A stretch of DNA of 50,931 nucleotides from Clostridia bacterium (GCA_022793875.1 JAAWDR010000006.1:1-50931), one strand, 5' to 3'; positions 29,741 through 39,302 are shown, numbered from the stretch's first letter. Program-made: numbers and translations. The notes: generated by a model from the letters alone, not told the origin.

Positions 29741-30223
29741 ATGAATATAAAATACTATGGTGATACTATTATTCCAAATCAAAAGTCAATTTCTTTATGT
29801 GGTCCTACCCCTAGAGATAATAGTATATTGAGTTGGAGAGCAGACGCACTAAAAATATTAAAGAATTTAAATTTCGATGGAACTGTTTTTGTTCCAGAAT
29901 ATTCTTCTGATTTTAAATTTAATAATTATATTGAACAAGTTAATTGGGAAAGAGAAGCATATTTAAATAGTACTATTATATTATTTTGGGTTCCTAGACA
30001 CTTCCCTGATATGCTAGGTCTTACTACAAATGTAGAATTTGGATATTGGTTAAAAAGTAGAAAATGTATTTATGGTAGACCCGAATATGCAGAAAGAACA
30101 AGATATTTAGATTGGTTATATAATTTAGAATATAATAAAGAACCTTATAATAATTTGGAAAATTTGCTACAAGAAAGTATTAATCTTGTAAATCAAATAT
30201 TTCAAACTGGAAAGGAGATTTAA
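29741..30223 (+). CDS. Nucleoside 2-deoxyribosyltransferase-like protein
   Basis: A 160-residue protein of the Nuc_deoxyrib_tr_2-like group: SISLCGPTPRDNSILSWR at the N-terminus, FVPEYSSDF, NWEREAYLNSTIILFWVPR with the candidate catalytic Glu, and TNVEFGYWL. Family enzymes move or hydrolyse the deoxyribose-base bond. It starts three bases after the fusion gene stop with TTAGGAG, so the genes are tightly coupled. Confidence 0.85.
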   Translation: MNIKYYGDTIIPNQKSISLCGPTPRDNSILSWRADALKILKNLNFDGTVFVPEYSSDFKFNNYIEQVNWEREAYLNSTIILFWVPRHFPDMLGLTTNVEFGYWLKSRKCIYGRPEYAERTRYLDWLYNLEYNKEPYNNLENLLQESINLVNQIFQTGKEI

Positions 30224-30225
30224 TA

Positions 30226-30816
30226 ATGAAAAATATTATGATTTTAGGAATATGTCGAACAGGAAAAACTACTTTTTCAAGAATGATACAAAAAGAATTT
30301 TCTAATTATCAAATTATTGAAGTTGATACTATTATATCAGCTTTGCAAAAGACCATTAAAGATATTCCAATAGGATTTATCCATGATAATCTAAGTGAAA
30401 ATAAATTGCCACAATTTTTGAACTTATTAATTGAAAAAAATATAAATAAAAATGGAAAACATTTAGGCTTCATTATTAATGCTGATTCTATTATGCCAAA
30501 AGATTTAGTTAAATATTTTAATTTAGAAAATACTATTGTATATTATTTTGTTAATTCTAAATTAACATCAGAAAAAATTTTAGAAAATTGCAGAAAATAT
30601 GATGATATGGCAGATTGGACTACTAGAAGAAGTGATGAGGAAATTCTAAAACATATGGACTTTTATAAACCTATTGAGCAAAAAATAATTAAAGATTGTA
30701 ATAAATATGGTTTCAAATGCATTGATACATCAATAAATAGAGAAAAAGTTTTAAATGATTTATTACAAAGTTTAAAAATAGATTTAGGAATAAATAATGA
30801 ATTTCATATATGTTAG
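30226..30816 (+). CDS. P-loop kinase-like protein
   Basis: A 196-residue protein with Walker A GICRTGKTTFSR right after an N-terminal beta strand, as in small nucleoside/nucleotide and shikimate-type kinases. An acidic residue in IIEVDTII may bind the acceptor, and RKYDDMADWTTRRSDEE looks like a lid. The substrate is unknown, but the operon suggests a nucleoside or deoxyribose compound. AAAGGAGATTT precedes the ATG, with a two-base gap to the gene before. Confidence 0.8.
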   Translation: MKNIMILGICRTGKTTFSRMIQKEFSNYQIIEVDTIISALQKTIKDIPIGFIHDNLSENKLPQFLNLLIEKNINKNGKHLGFIINADSIMPKDLVKYFNLENTIVYYFVNSKLTSEKILENCRKYDDMADWTTRRSDEEILKHMDFYKPIEQKIIKDCNKYGFKCIDTSINREKVLNDLLQSLKIDLGINNEFHIC

Positions 30817-30832
30817 GACATAATATTTACAA

Positions 30833-30876
30833 TTTAGTTACTAATGTTTTAGTAACTAAAATTTTGCTCTCTTTTT
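30833..30876 (+). terminator. Intrinsic terminator of the nucleoside operon
   Basis: Arms tttagttactaa and ttagtaactaaa, then a T-rich run. Confidence 0.7.
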
Positions 30877-30885
30877 TTGGGGGGC

Positions 30886-30914
30886 TTTGCTTTTTTTATT
30901 TTTTATTGTATAAT
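30886..30914 (+). promoter_or_regulatory. Probable promoter of the transglycosylase gene
   Basis: A perfect TATAAT (30909-30914) with a weak TTGCTT-like -35 about 16 bases upstream, 24 bases before the start codon. Confidence 0.4.
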
Positions 30915-30937
30915 GTAAAAAAAGAAAGGTTTTATAT

Positions 30938-31624
30938 ATGAAATTTATAAGAAAATTATTTATTGCAATTATTGTACTAGTAATTATAATATGTTCGTTT
31001 GTTTTCTTAGTAGGACATTTTTACTATGTAAAAGCATTAAAAGAAAAACCTCTAATTACTAGAGTTGATGAAATTACAAATAAAGAAAATTTTGTTAAAT
31101 TTGAGGACATGTCTTCATATTATAGAAATGCTGTAATAAGTGTTGAAGACCATAGATATTATGACCATGGTCCTGTTGATTTTATTGCTATTTGTAGAGC
31201 TTTTTATACAAACATTAAAAATGGCGAATTTCGAGAAGGTGGAAGCACAATAACTCAGCAAGTTGCAAAAAATGTTGTTCTATCTCAAGAGCGTTCTTGG
31301 ATAAGAAAAATTGCTGAAATTTTCGCTGCTTTTGATTTAGAAAAAAATTATTCTAAAAGAGAAATTTTTGAATTATATGTTAATACTTCTTATTTTGGAG
31401 ATGGCTATTATGGTATTTATCAGGCAAGTTTTGGCTATTATAATAAATCTCCAAAAGATTTGAATTTAGATGAAGCATCTATTCTCGCTGGCGTTCCTAA
31501 CGCTCCTTCTGTTTATGCTCCAACTATTAATTTAAATCTAGCTAAAAAACGTCAATATCATGTTTTAAATAAAATGCTTGAATATGGATATATTACTAAA
31601 AATGAAGCTTTATCTGTAAAATAA
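30938..31624 (+). CDS. Monofunctional GT51 peptidoglycan glycosyltransferase
   Basis: A 228-residue protein with one N-terminal membrane anchor (about 8-28) and a GT51 domain: AVISVEDHRYYDHG with the catalytic Glu, EGGSTITQQVAKN, YVNTSYFGDGYYGI and EASILAGVPNAPS. There is no transpeptidase domain, so it is an MtgA-like enzyme that polymerises lipid II glycan strands. Start ATG follows GAAAGG. It has its own terminator and precedes the deacetylase gene, another envelope enzyme. Confidence 0.92.
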   Translation: MKFIRKLFIAIIVLVIIICSFVFLVGHFYYVKALKEKPLITRVDEITNKENFVKFEDMSSYYRNAVISVEDHRYYDHGPVDFIAICRAFYTNIKNGEFREGGSTITQQVAKNVVLSQERSWIRKIAEIFAAFDLEKNYSKREIFELYVNTSYFGDGYYGIYQASFGYYNKSPKDLNLDEASILAGVPNAPSVYAPTINLNLAKKRQYHVLNKMLEYGYITKNEALSVK

Positions 31625-31625
31625 C

Positions 31626-31660
31626 AAAAAATTACTACTTTTTTAAGTAGTAATTTTTTT
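31626..31660 (+). terminator. Intrinsic terminator of the GT51 gene
   Basis: Arms aaaaattactactt and aagtagtaattttt followed by a run of T. Confidence 0.8.
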
Positions 31661-31694
31661 TTGAATTCATATATATTATTATGAGGTGTTATAT

Positions 31695-32493
31695 ATGAAA
31701 ATTCTATTTATTAAAAGACAAAAGCTGTTATACTTTGTTTTTATTTTTTTATTGTTTTTTATAATATCTATGATTTTATTATCTATAAATCATCATTTTT
31801 CTTTTGCAATTGAGTTAAATAAAACTTCTTTTTTTAATATACCTCTCACAACTACTTTAGATGATATTGCAAAATCTGATGAAAAAGTAGCTTATCTAAC
31901 TTTTGATGATGGTCCAACAATTAAGGCAACTGGAAAAATTTTAGATATTTTAAAAGAGGAAAATGTTAAAGCTACTTTTTTTGTTGTTGGAAAACATGTA
32001 AAAGAACATCCTGAATTAGTTAAACGTGAATATGATGAAGGCCATTATATTGCTAATCATGGATATAATCATAATAATAAATTGCTATATAAAGATATGG
32101 AAAGCTTTAGAAATGAAATTATTTCAACTGATTTAGAGATTTCAAAGGCTATTGGAATTGATGGATATTGTTCTCATATATTTAGATTCCCTAATCGGAT
32201 ATATGTCACATATATATACTAAGCAAAAAAAGAATGCTCTTAATATTTTATCTAATTTGGACTATGTTTATGTTGATTGGAATTGTTTAAATAGAGATTC
32301 TGAAAAAAAGTATTCTAATAATCAATTATTAGATAATTTAAAAAAGTCTGCTAAGAATAAAGGAACATTAATTATTTTAATGCATGATACTGCTGATGTT
32401 AATAAAACTTATGATATTTTAAAAGATTCTATTTCCTATTTAAGATCTCAAGGTTATACTTTTAGCAATTTTTATGATTTTATTAAAAAATAA
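31695..32493 (+). CDS. Polysaccharide deacetylase, +1 shift at CGG
   Basis: About 265 residues with an N-terminal membrane anchor and a NodB-type domain: YLTFDDGPT (catalytic and metal Asp), IANHGYNHNNK (metal His pair), FRFPNG and LIILMHDT. The first frame reads to FRFPN and then meets an in-frame CGG (32196-32198). Skipping C reads GGA as Gly, and FRFPNGYMSHIYTKQKKN continues to the stop at 32493. Without the shift the protein ends within seven residues and loses the HDT motif. Such enzymes de-N-acetylate peptidoglycan or chitin-like glycans. ATG 31695, seven bases after GAGGTG, is preferred over the GTG at 31686, which overlaps that site. Confidence 0.85.
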
Positions 32494-32706
32494 AATTTTA
32501 TATTCATATTTTGATAACTACTAAAATCTTCTTACATATTTAGTTTGTTGTTTTTTTTACATTGTTTTGCTATATACTATATTACATTTATTCTTATGTC
32601 ACTTTATATTGCCAATTGGTTAATATTTTTCATTTTATTATAATTTTGGTAATTATTTTATAACTCATTGGTTATAGTTCTATAATAATTGATATAGGAG
32701 GTATCT

Positions 32707-33081
32707 ATGGACTTTAATATAGATAATTTTAGTTATAGGTTAAGTGTTTTGTTAGATGAAAATAATATGACTCAAACACAATTAGCAAAAGAAATTGGTA
32801 CATCAAATGTTACAATTTGTAGATATTTGACTTGTGAAAGAATCCCTCGTCTTGATGTTATTGCAAGAATAGCTTCAGTATTCAATGTTTCTATAGATTA
32901 TTTACTTGGTTTCTCTAAAGACAAAAATTCTAAAAATTCAAGTGAAAATTTTGATTTAAATATCGCTATTTCTATTAGTAAATTATATGATTTGGATGAT
33001 ATGGCTCGTTTGTCTAAGAATCAAATTGAGCTAATAAAAAAAATATTACTCGCTAATAAAGATTTTATACTTTCTGCTTAA
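32707..33081 (+). CDS. XRE-family HTH regulator
   Basis: A 124-residue protein. Residues about 10-68 are a Cro/C1 HTH (MTQTQLAKEIGTSNVTICRYL, then IPRLDVIARIASVFNVSIDYLLG). A short C-terminal helical region follows (MARLSKNQIELIKKILL). Start ATG follows AGGAGGTATCT. It is monocistronic with a strong terminator. Target unknown. Confidence 0.88.
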   Translation: MDFNIDNFSYRLSVLLDENNMTQTQLAKEIGTSNVTICRYLTCERIPRLDVIARIASVFNVSIDYLLGFSKDKNSKNSSENFDLNIAISISKLYDLDDMARLSKNQIELIKKILLANKDFILSA

Positions 33082-33123
33082 AAAGTATTTATATTGTTGT
33101 AAATTGAACTATACCTATGATAT

Positions 33124-33162
33124 AAAGGGACATATCTAATTTTGTGATATATGTCCCTTTTC
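33124..33162 (+). terminator. Intrinsic terminator of the second XRE gene
   Basis: Arms aaagggacatat and atatgtcccttt with a T-rich tail. Confidence 0.75.
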
Positions 33163-33188
33163 TAATATTAATTTTTTCTTTTTCTATT

Positions 33189-33437
33189 TTATTGTTTTTG
33201 TATTTCTTCTAATGCTTTTGCTAATTGATCTGGGCATGATGTCCCTTTGTTTCCACATGGTATTCCTTTTAGTCTTTTTATTGCTTCTTCTATTTTCATT
33301 CCTTCAACTAATCTTGATACTCCTACTGTGTTTCCTGCACATCCACCTTCTATTGTTACTTTTTTTATTATATTTTCTTCTATTTCTATTATCATTTGAT
33401 ATGAGCATACTCCTTGTGGACTATATTTGTGTTGCAT
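33189..33437 (-). CDS. TSCPD-domain protein (TIGR03905-like)
   Basis: About 82 residues from ATG 33437 (MQHKYSPQGVCS), preceded by AAAGGAGAAAC; the frame is open to 33512, but the extra N-terminus lacks family features. The core IEGGCAGNTVGVSRLVEGM and GIPCGNKGTSCPDQLAKAL matches the TSCPD domain found fused to some ribonucleotide reductases and as short stand-alone proteins. Conserved Cys may bind metal. It lies 92 bases past the aspS stop... the two genes run in the same direction, with aspS upstream. Confidence 0.85.
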   Translation of the reverse strand: MQHKYSPQGVCSYQMIIEIEENIIKKVTIEGGCAGNTVGVSRLVEGMKIEEAIKRLKGIPCGNKGTSCPDQLAKALEEIQKQ

Positions 33438-33528
33438 TTTTGTTTCTCCTTTTATTATTTTCTCGCTAATGGCCCTTTTCAATGATTGCGACTTCACTTC
33501 GTTTCGTCGCATAAGTTATTCGCAAAGC

Positions 33529-35277
33529 TTATTCTTCGTTAATTGCTAACTTAATATGTACATCTTTTAATTGTTGCTCTGTTACTTGTGATGGTGCTCT
33601 CATAAGTAGGTCTCTTGCTCTTTTATTTTTTGGGAATGCTATTACTTCTCTTATGTTTTGTGAGTCTTCTATTAACATTACCATTCTGTCTACTCCTGGT
33701 GCAGCTCCTGCATGTGGTGGTGTTCCATATTGGAATGCATTATATAGTGCTCCAAATCTGTTTTTTACATCTTCTTCTTCATATCCTGCTATTTCGAATG
33801 CTTTTACCATTATTTCTGGGTTGTGGTTTCTTACTGCTCCTGATGCCATTTCATATCCATTACATACTAAATCATATTGATATGCTAATATGTCTAATGG
33901 GTCTTTATTTTCTAATGATTCCATTCCCCCTTGTGGCATTGAGAATGGGTTATGATTAAAGTCTATTGTTCCTTCATCTGATAATTCATACATTGGAAAG
34001 TCTACTATCCAACAAAATCTATATACATCTTTTTCTAGTAGTTCTAATCTTTTTCCTAATTCAATTCTAACTAGCCCTGCTATTTTTTGTGCTGTTGTAA
34101 ATTCATCTGCTATAAAGAATATACTTGAATTTCTTGTCATTCCATATTCTTTTTCTAATTTTTCTTTTATTTCTTCTGTAATGAATTTTGATATTCCTCC
34201 TGTAACTTCTCCATTTTCTTCATATTTTGCCCATGCTAGCCCTTTAGCTCCTGCTTCTTCTACTGCAAACTCTGTCATTTTGTCAAAGAATTTTCTTCCT
34301 TCTGTTGCTCCATTTGGTACTATTATTGTTTTTATTGTTTTTCCCTCAAATGCTTTAAATTCAGAATTTTCAAAACATTTTGTTACATCTTGTATTATAA
34401 GAGGATTTCTTAAGTCTGGTTTGTCTATTCCGTATTTTTCCATTGCTTCTCTATATGGAATACGTATAAATGGTCCTTTATCAACCTTCCAGTTTGTGAA
34501 TTTTTCAAATGTATATGGTACTACATTTTCAATTACTTTAAATACATCTTCTTGTGTTGCAAAACTCATTTCGAAATCTAATTGATAAAATTCTCCTGGT
34601 GCTCTATCTGCTCTTGGGTCTTCATCTCTAAAACATGGTGCTATTTGAAAATATCTGTCAAATCCAGATACCATTAATAATTGTTTAAATTGTTGTGGTG
34701 CTTGTGGTAAAGCATAAAATTCTCCTGGATTTAATCTACTTGGTACTAAATAATCCCTTGCTCCTTCTGGTGATGAATTTGCTAATATCGGTGTTTGAAT
34801 TTCTGCAAATCCTAATTCGTCCATTCTATCTCTTAATGTTTTTAAGATTTTTGAACGAAGTAAAATATTGTTATGCAATTTTTCGTTTCTTAAATCTAAA
34901 AATCTATATTCTAATCTTAAGTCTTCTCTTACTTCTTGTTCTGTATTTATTTCAAATGGAAGTACATTTTTGCATTTTCCTAATACTTCTATTTCATTTG
35001 CAATTACTTCTATTTCACCTGTTGGAATTTTTGTATTTTTGTTACTTCTTTCCACAACTTTTCCAGAAATGTGGATACAACTTTCTGTTGTAAGTTCTTT
35101 TGCCTGCTTTTGTATTTCTTCATCATTTATAACTATTTGTGTTATTCCAAATTGGTCTCTTAAATCAATAAATACCATTGCCCCTAAATTTCTTATTTTT
35201 TGTATCCATCCTGCAAGTTCTACTGTTTCATTTACATTTGTTAATTTTAACTCTCCACATGTTTTTGTTCTATACAT
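33529..35277 (-). CDS. aspS: Aspartyl-tRNA synthetase
   Basis: A 582-residue class II synthetase of the bacterial type. It has an N-terminal OB fold (VELAGWIQKIRNLGAMVFIDLRD), class II motif 2 (FRDEDPRADRAPGEFYQLD), the GAD insertion (about 280-420) and motif 3 (GAAPGVDRMVMLI). It charges tRNA-Asp (possibly also tRNA-Asn in bacteria with GatCAB). GGAGG precedes two adjacent ATGs; the second (35277) has the better spacing. Its one sense-strand CGG is out of frame (TAC GGA). Confidence 0.96.
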   Translation of the reverse strand: MYRTKTCGELKLTNVNETVELAGWIQKIRNLGAMVFIDLRDQFGITQIVINDEEIQKQAKELTTESCIHISGKVVERSNKNTKIPTGEIEVIANEIEVLGKCKNVLPFEINTEQEVREDLRLEYRFLDLRNEKLHNNILLRSKILKTLRDRMDELGFAEIQTPILANSSPEGARDYLVPSRLNPGEFYALPQAPQQFKQLLMVSGFDRYFQIAPCFRDEDPRADRAPGEFYQLDFEMSFATQEDVFKVIENVVPYTFEKFTNWKVDKGPFIRIPYREAMEKYGIDKPDLRNPLIIQDVTKCFENSEFKAFEGKTIKTIIVPNGATEGRKFFDKMTEFAVEEAGAKGLAWAKYEENGEVTGGISKFITEEIKEKLEKEYGMTRNSSIFFIADEFTTAQKIAGLVRIELGKRLELLEKDVYRFCWIVDFPMYELSDEGTIDFNHNPFSMPQGGMESLENKDPLDILAYQYDLVCNGYEMASGAVRNHNPEIMVKAFEIAGYEEEDVKNRFGALYNAFQYGTPPHAGAAPGVDRMVMLIEDSQNIREVIAFPKNKRARDLLMRAPSQVTEQQLKDVHIKLAINEE

Positions 35278-35404
35278 CATTATTCCTCCAAAAATTTACT
35301 AAACTGTTACCATTTTAACACATTTTTTTTGATTTTACAATTTATTCATTGAAGTTATTTATAATTTATGATAAAATTTTATTAATTTTATAAGGAGACT
35401 AAAT

Positions 35405-35755
35405 ATGAAAAATAATATTAAAGAAATATTTTATATAAAAAAAGGCTCTTTTAAACAATCAGAATATTTGAAAATAGAAATTTTAGAAAACAAAAATTTA
35501 ATAAAATATTCATTAAATAATTTGTCAAAAGTAATTGAAGTCAATGACGAAAAAATTGATATTTTTATAGAACGACTTTGGAGAACAACAATTAATTGGA
35601 AAGAACAATATATCAATAATAATTTTATAGACGGAAATACTTGGCAATTAAAAATTATTTTTAAAGACAATTCAATAAAAAATTATTTAGGTAAAAATTG
35701 CTTTCCTGAAAATTTTGAAAATTTCAATAAAATAAAAAATGAATTATTAAAATAA
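35405..35755 (+). CDS. Hypothetical protein, first gene of a three-gene operon
   Basis: A 116-residue protein I do not recognise. It is rich in Lys, Asn and Ile with alternating beta-type segments (EYLKIEILENKNLIKYSL, TWQLKIIFKDNSIKNYLG) and a C-terminal helix. There is no signal peptide or membrane segment. Start follows AAGGAGACTAAAT. It lies ten bases before the HExxH gene and is probably co-transcribed. Confidence 0.7.
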   Translation: MKNNIKEIFYIKKGSFKQSEYLKIEILENKNLIKYSLNNLSKVIEVNDEKIDIFIERLWRTTINWKEQYINNNFIDGNTWQLKIIFKDNSIKNYLGKNCFPENFENFNKIKNELLK

Positions 35756-35765
35756 GGATGTAATT

Positions 35766-37274
35766 ATGATGTTTACAGAGAATGATATAAGAAAATATAT
35801 TCCACTAATAATAGATACTTATAGTGAATTGTTTGGTGAAAAGTATAGAAATATAATAACAATGCGTTTAAATAGTTTGCAATATTTTATATATGATAAT
35901 ATTACAGATGCTCCTAATATTGAAGGATTTGAATCTTACTATGATTATTTATTAAATTGCAAGCAAAAAGAATTATCTACTAAATCTCCTGAATTGGCGG
36001 AAACTGAATATGAAAATTATAAAGCTACTTTAGAGCCTTATAGAATGTCTATGCTTGAGAAACATGAACTTAAAGAAAATATATATAATGAAAAAAGTGA
36101 AAAATTTTTAGAAAAATCCTATTCAGAATTACCTTTTAAAATAAAATTTCTTATGTATAAAAATCATCAAACTATGCAAAGTTTCTTAGGTTCTATTGAT
36201 GTTTTAGAAGAACAATCTAATATTGAATTTTTTTCTTCTTCATATGACAAAGTTTTAGAAGATCCTAATGAAAATGAAAATACTAAAGAATCTATAAAAA
36301 ATTTTAGAATGCGATATTTTAGTTCATTAGGAGCTCCTATAAATCCTTATACAGACTGTTATGAAGATGTTATTAAAAAAAGAAAAATTAAAAAATTAAT
36401 TCCATCTAAAGAAATTATAGAAAAAATAATTAATTTAAGAAAAAATATGTTAAACGAAGCAAAAAAAGAATATTATTATACTCAATATGATTTAGAAAAA
36501 TATCCATCATATATAGAAAATGACAGATTTAATTCTATATGTAATAATCGTCTATGTATTGCTTCATCAGTTAACTTTAATTATACGAACTTTGACTCAA
36601 CTTTGTATTTTACAGTTAGATATGGAGAATATGGTATTCTTGATTATGTATTATTACATGAACTTTGCCATGTTATTGAAACTGGTATTTTCAATAACTC
36701 TCTTATTACTGGTTTTGCTATAGGGAGTTCAAAAAATGGAACTGAAAATAATCCTTATGATAATAAATATACAATATATGAAAGATTAAATGAAAATATT
36801 ACTGATATTTTTGCGATTGATGCTTTAGGAATTCTGCGAAATAAGGGAATTTATATGCTTGAAGATGAAAATACTATTAAAGGTATAGATGAAATCAAAA
36901 ATAGTAATACAAGTCAAATAACTAAAAATCTTTTACGACCATTTGTCAAAAAGTATAGAGAACAAATCATACGAGCTAGAATTACAGGAAATAATACTAA
37001 ACTTCTTGATATAATTGGTAAAGAAAATTTTGAGGAATTAAATGATGCTATAAACAAATTAGATTACTTGATATATCTAGAAGGCATTTATAGTATTGAA
37101 TTTATAAATGAAAAAAGTAGTAATGTAAACATTGTAGAATGTTATAATCAATTGCAAAGAGTTGAAAAAATATATACAAATATGGATAATTATAAAAATA
37201 ATATTGAACAAATAAATGAAAATACTTATAATTCCGAATATAATCATTTATCTGATGATATGGAAATAGAATAA
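35766..37274 (+). CDS. Uncharacterised protein with HExxH zinc-protease motif
   Basis: A 502-residue soluble protein without a recognised family. The motif LLHELCHVIETG (about residue 298) is an HExxH zincin-like site. A downstream helical part with NENITDIFAIDALG may give the third ligand (Glu in YERLNENITD). The N-terminal half is charged and helical. There is no signal peptide, so it should act in the cytoplasm. AAGGATG precedes two tandem ATGs. The gene is 12 bases upstream of the HD-GYP gene. Confidence 0.7.
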   Translation: MMFTENDIRKYIPLIIDTYSELFGEKYRNIITMRLNSLQYFIYDNITDAPNIEGFESYYDYLLNCKQKELSTKSPELAETEYENYKATLEPYRMSMLEKHELKENIYNEKSEKFLEKSYSELPFKIKFLMYKNHQTMQSFLGSIDVLEEQSNIEFFSSSYDKVLEDPNENENTKESIKNFRMRYFSSLGAPINPYTDCYEDVIKKRKIKKLIPSKEIIEKIINLRKNMLNEAKKEYYYTQYDLEKYPSYIENDRFNSICNNRLCIASSVNFNYTNFDSTLYFTVRYGEYGILDYVLLHELCHVIETGIFNNSLITGFAIGSSKNGTENNPYDNKYTIYERLNENITDIFAIDALGILRNKGIYMLEDENTIKGIDEIKNSNTSQITKNLLRPFVKKYREQIIRARITGNNTKLLDIIGKENFEELNDAINKLDYLIYLEGIYSIEFINEKSSNVNIVECYNQLQRVEKIYTNMDNYKNNIEQINENTYNSEYNHLSDDMEIE

Positions 37275-37286
37275 AGGAGGTCAATT

Positions 37287-38243
37287 ATGGCTAAAGAAAT
37301 TTTTGATTTTTATGATAGGACAAGTTTAAAATCATATAATTTAGATAAAAGTATGCAATATCAATTAAATATTTTAGATAGCTTAGATGTTTTTACAAGA
37401 AAGCATTGTGAAAATGTTGCAAGTATTGTATGTAGAATTTGCCAATATTTGCATTGTACAAAAAGTTTTACTGAATATTGTACTATTTGTGCTTATCTAC
37501 ATGATATTGGTAAACAGTTTATTCCTTCTAGTATATTACAAAAAAATGGACCTTTAACTGAAGAAGAATACAAAATTATGAAGACACATACAACAATAGG
37601 ACACAAAATCTGTATGGATGATTTAAAGTTAAGGCCATATGCTGCTGGTACAATATATCATCATGAAGCCTTAAATGGCTCTGGATATCCAAATGGGCTG
37701 ACTAAAAAGGATATCCCTTATGAAGGTCAAATTATTCGTGTTGCTGATGAATTTGATGCTATTGTTAGCAAAAGACAATACAAGTCTCACATTGGCATTA
37801 TAGATACTCTTAAAATTTTAATAGATGAAACAAAACCTGTTTCAAATACAGATGCTATACAAGTTATTATTTCAGAAACAAAACCTGATGGCTCTCATAA
37901 ATTAGGAAAAAATAATCCTATTATTGTTAAGGCTTTAATGAAAGTTATTATTGATGATACTGAATATGAAATTTCTTGTATTATGGATTATTTGAAGGAT
38001 TTAAAAGTTGATATAAAACGACTTGAAGAAATTGAAAAGTATGATAAAAAGCGTAATGTCACCAAAAATGAAGATAAGAAAAATTACTATCTTAGTGGAA
38101 TGAAAATATTATTAAAAGGTAATGAAACTGTTGATAATTATGCTGAAATTTTAAACTCTTATAGAAATATTCTTAATGAAAGAAATGAGCATATTAATAA
38201 ATTATTTCAAGAGATAAAAACTATTAAAAAATTAAAGGTTTAG
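37287..38243 (+). CDS. HD-GYP domain phosphohydrolase
   Basis: A 318-residue protein. The HD domain (about 35-180) shows CENVASIVCRI, YLHDIGKQFIPSSIL, KTHTTIGHKI, YHHEALNGSGYP and RVADEFDAIVS, the full HD-GYP signature. This implies cyclic-dinucleotide phosphodiesterase activity. No receiver or sensor domain is attached; a charged C-terminal helix follows. Start follows AAAGGAGGTC. It is the last gene of the operon and runs convergently into mazF. Confidence 0.88.
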   Translation: MAKEIFDFYDRTSLKSYNLDKSMQYQLNILDSLDVFTRKHCENVASIVCRICQYLHCTKSFTEYCTICAYLHDIGKQFIPSSILQKNGPLTEEEYKIMKTHTTIGHKICMDDLKLRPYAAGTIYHHEALNGSGYPNGLTKKDIPYEGQIIRVADEFDAIVSKRQYKSHIGIIDTLKILIDETKPVSNTDAIQVIISETKPDGSHKLGKNNPIIVKALMKVIIDDTEYEISCIMDYLKDLKVDIKRLEEIEKYDKKRNVTKNEDKKNYYLSGMKILLKGNETVDNYAEILNSYRNILNERNEHINKLFQEIKTIKKLKV

Positions 38244-38248
38244 AAGAT

Positions 38249-38599
38249 TTATTCTTCTAAACCAAAACTTACTCCAAGTGCATTATTTATTCTATTTATA
38301 ATATTTTCATCTTCTATATGACCTATTTTTTCTTTTAATCTACTTTTATCTATTGTTCTTATCTGCTCAGCCAAAACAACTGAATCATTTTTCAATCCAC
38401 ATTTTTCAGAATCTATTTCTATATGTGTTGGTAGTCTAGTTTTATTTGTTTGTGATGTTATTGCTGCTGCTATTACTGTTGGACTATATTTATTTCCCAT
38501 ATCATTTTGTATAATTAAAACTGGTCTTATTCCTCCTTGTTCAGAACCTACAACAGGGCTTAAATCAGCATAAAACATATCTCCTCTTTTTATTATCAT
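38249..38599 (-). CDS. mazF: MazF/EndoA-type mRNA interferase
   Basis: 116 residues from ATG 38599 ([20 protein letters not shown]), after GGGAGTG. It has the MazF fold with [31 protein letters not shown] and [15 protein letters not shown]. MazF cuts mRNA at short sequences and is countered by a MazE-type antitoxin, which is not adjacent. The gene overlaps the GerS-like gene upstream by 35 bases. In Clostridioides difficile gerS lies near alr2 and mazEF, so the order here looks like a reduced form of that cluster. Confidence 0.92.
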   Translation of the reverse strand: MIIKRGDMFYADLSPVVGSEQGGIRPVLIIQNDMGNKYSPTVIAAAITSQTNKTRLPTHIEIDSEKCGLKNDSVVLAEQIRTIDKSRLKEKIGHIEDENIINRINNALGVSFGLEE

Positions 38600-39302
38600 G
38601 TTCTTCACTCCCAATATTAGTATGTGTCAAGTTTATATCTATCTCATTATATATTATGTAGATTATCGAATTTTGGTTAGCATCTATTATTTCCATTTTT
38701 ATTGGTTTTCCATTTTGTTTTGATATATATAATTTTTTGTATTTCTGATAATTATTTTCATTTAATGTTGCTGTTTCCATTATAATTTGGTCATTTTCTT
38801 CTTTAAATTTTGAATTAGGATTATTTTTGTAATTTTCTATAAATGTATTTAAATCTAAATTATTTTGTGTTATATCTTTATAATTCTCGATTATTTTTGT
38901 TAAACTTAATTTTGTATTTTCTATTCTTAAATTTGTTCCTTCTTTTATTATTTTTACTCCTTGTATATTGCTTGGTTCTAATACTTCCTGTGTATTTTTT
39001 TCATTGTTTATGTATGTTTGCTTTATTTTATATTTATTAGTATTCTTGTTACTTTTTACTTCTACTTCTATTTTTGCTTCATATGAACTAATATTTAAAA
39101 CGTAATCTACAATTTCTTGACTAGTACTATTGTTTCCAATTTTTGAAGTTTTAGCCGCTTTATTGCTAATTTTTATAAAAATTATTATTGATAATATTAA
39201 AAGTATTGATATTAGTGCTATTATAATTATTTTTCTTTTGTTTGTACTATCTTTTTGCTTGTATTTTGTTTGTATTTTTTTGTTTTTTAACTTTTTCGCC
39301 AT
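38565..39302 (-). CDS. GerS/LolA-like membrane-anchored protein
   Basis: A 245-residue protein with a basic N-terminus, one membrane segment (about 24-44) and an extracellular beta-rich domain ([26 protein letters not shown] split by loops, [15 protein letters not shown]). This is the pattern of LolA-like carriers and of the clostridial germination protein GerS. No lipobox is seen, so the anchor is a transmembrane helix. Start follows TAGGAGGC. Its position before mazF supports the GerS-like reading. Its CGG at 39155 is out of frame (GCG GCT). Confidence 0.65.
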   Translation of the reverse strand: MAKKLKNKKIQTKYKQKDSTNKRKIIIIALISILLILSIIIFIKISNKAAKTSKIGNNSTSQEIVDYVLNISSYEAKIEVEVKSNKNTNKYKIKQTYINNEKNTQEVLEPSNIQGVKIIKEGTNLRIENTKLSLTKIIENYKDITQNNLDLNTFIENYKNNPNSKFKEENDQIIMETATLNENNYQKYKKLYISKQNGKPIKMEIIDANQNSIIYIIYNEIDINLTHTNIGSEEHDNKKRRYVLC

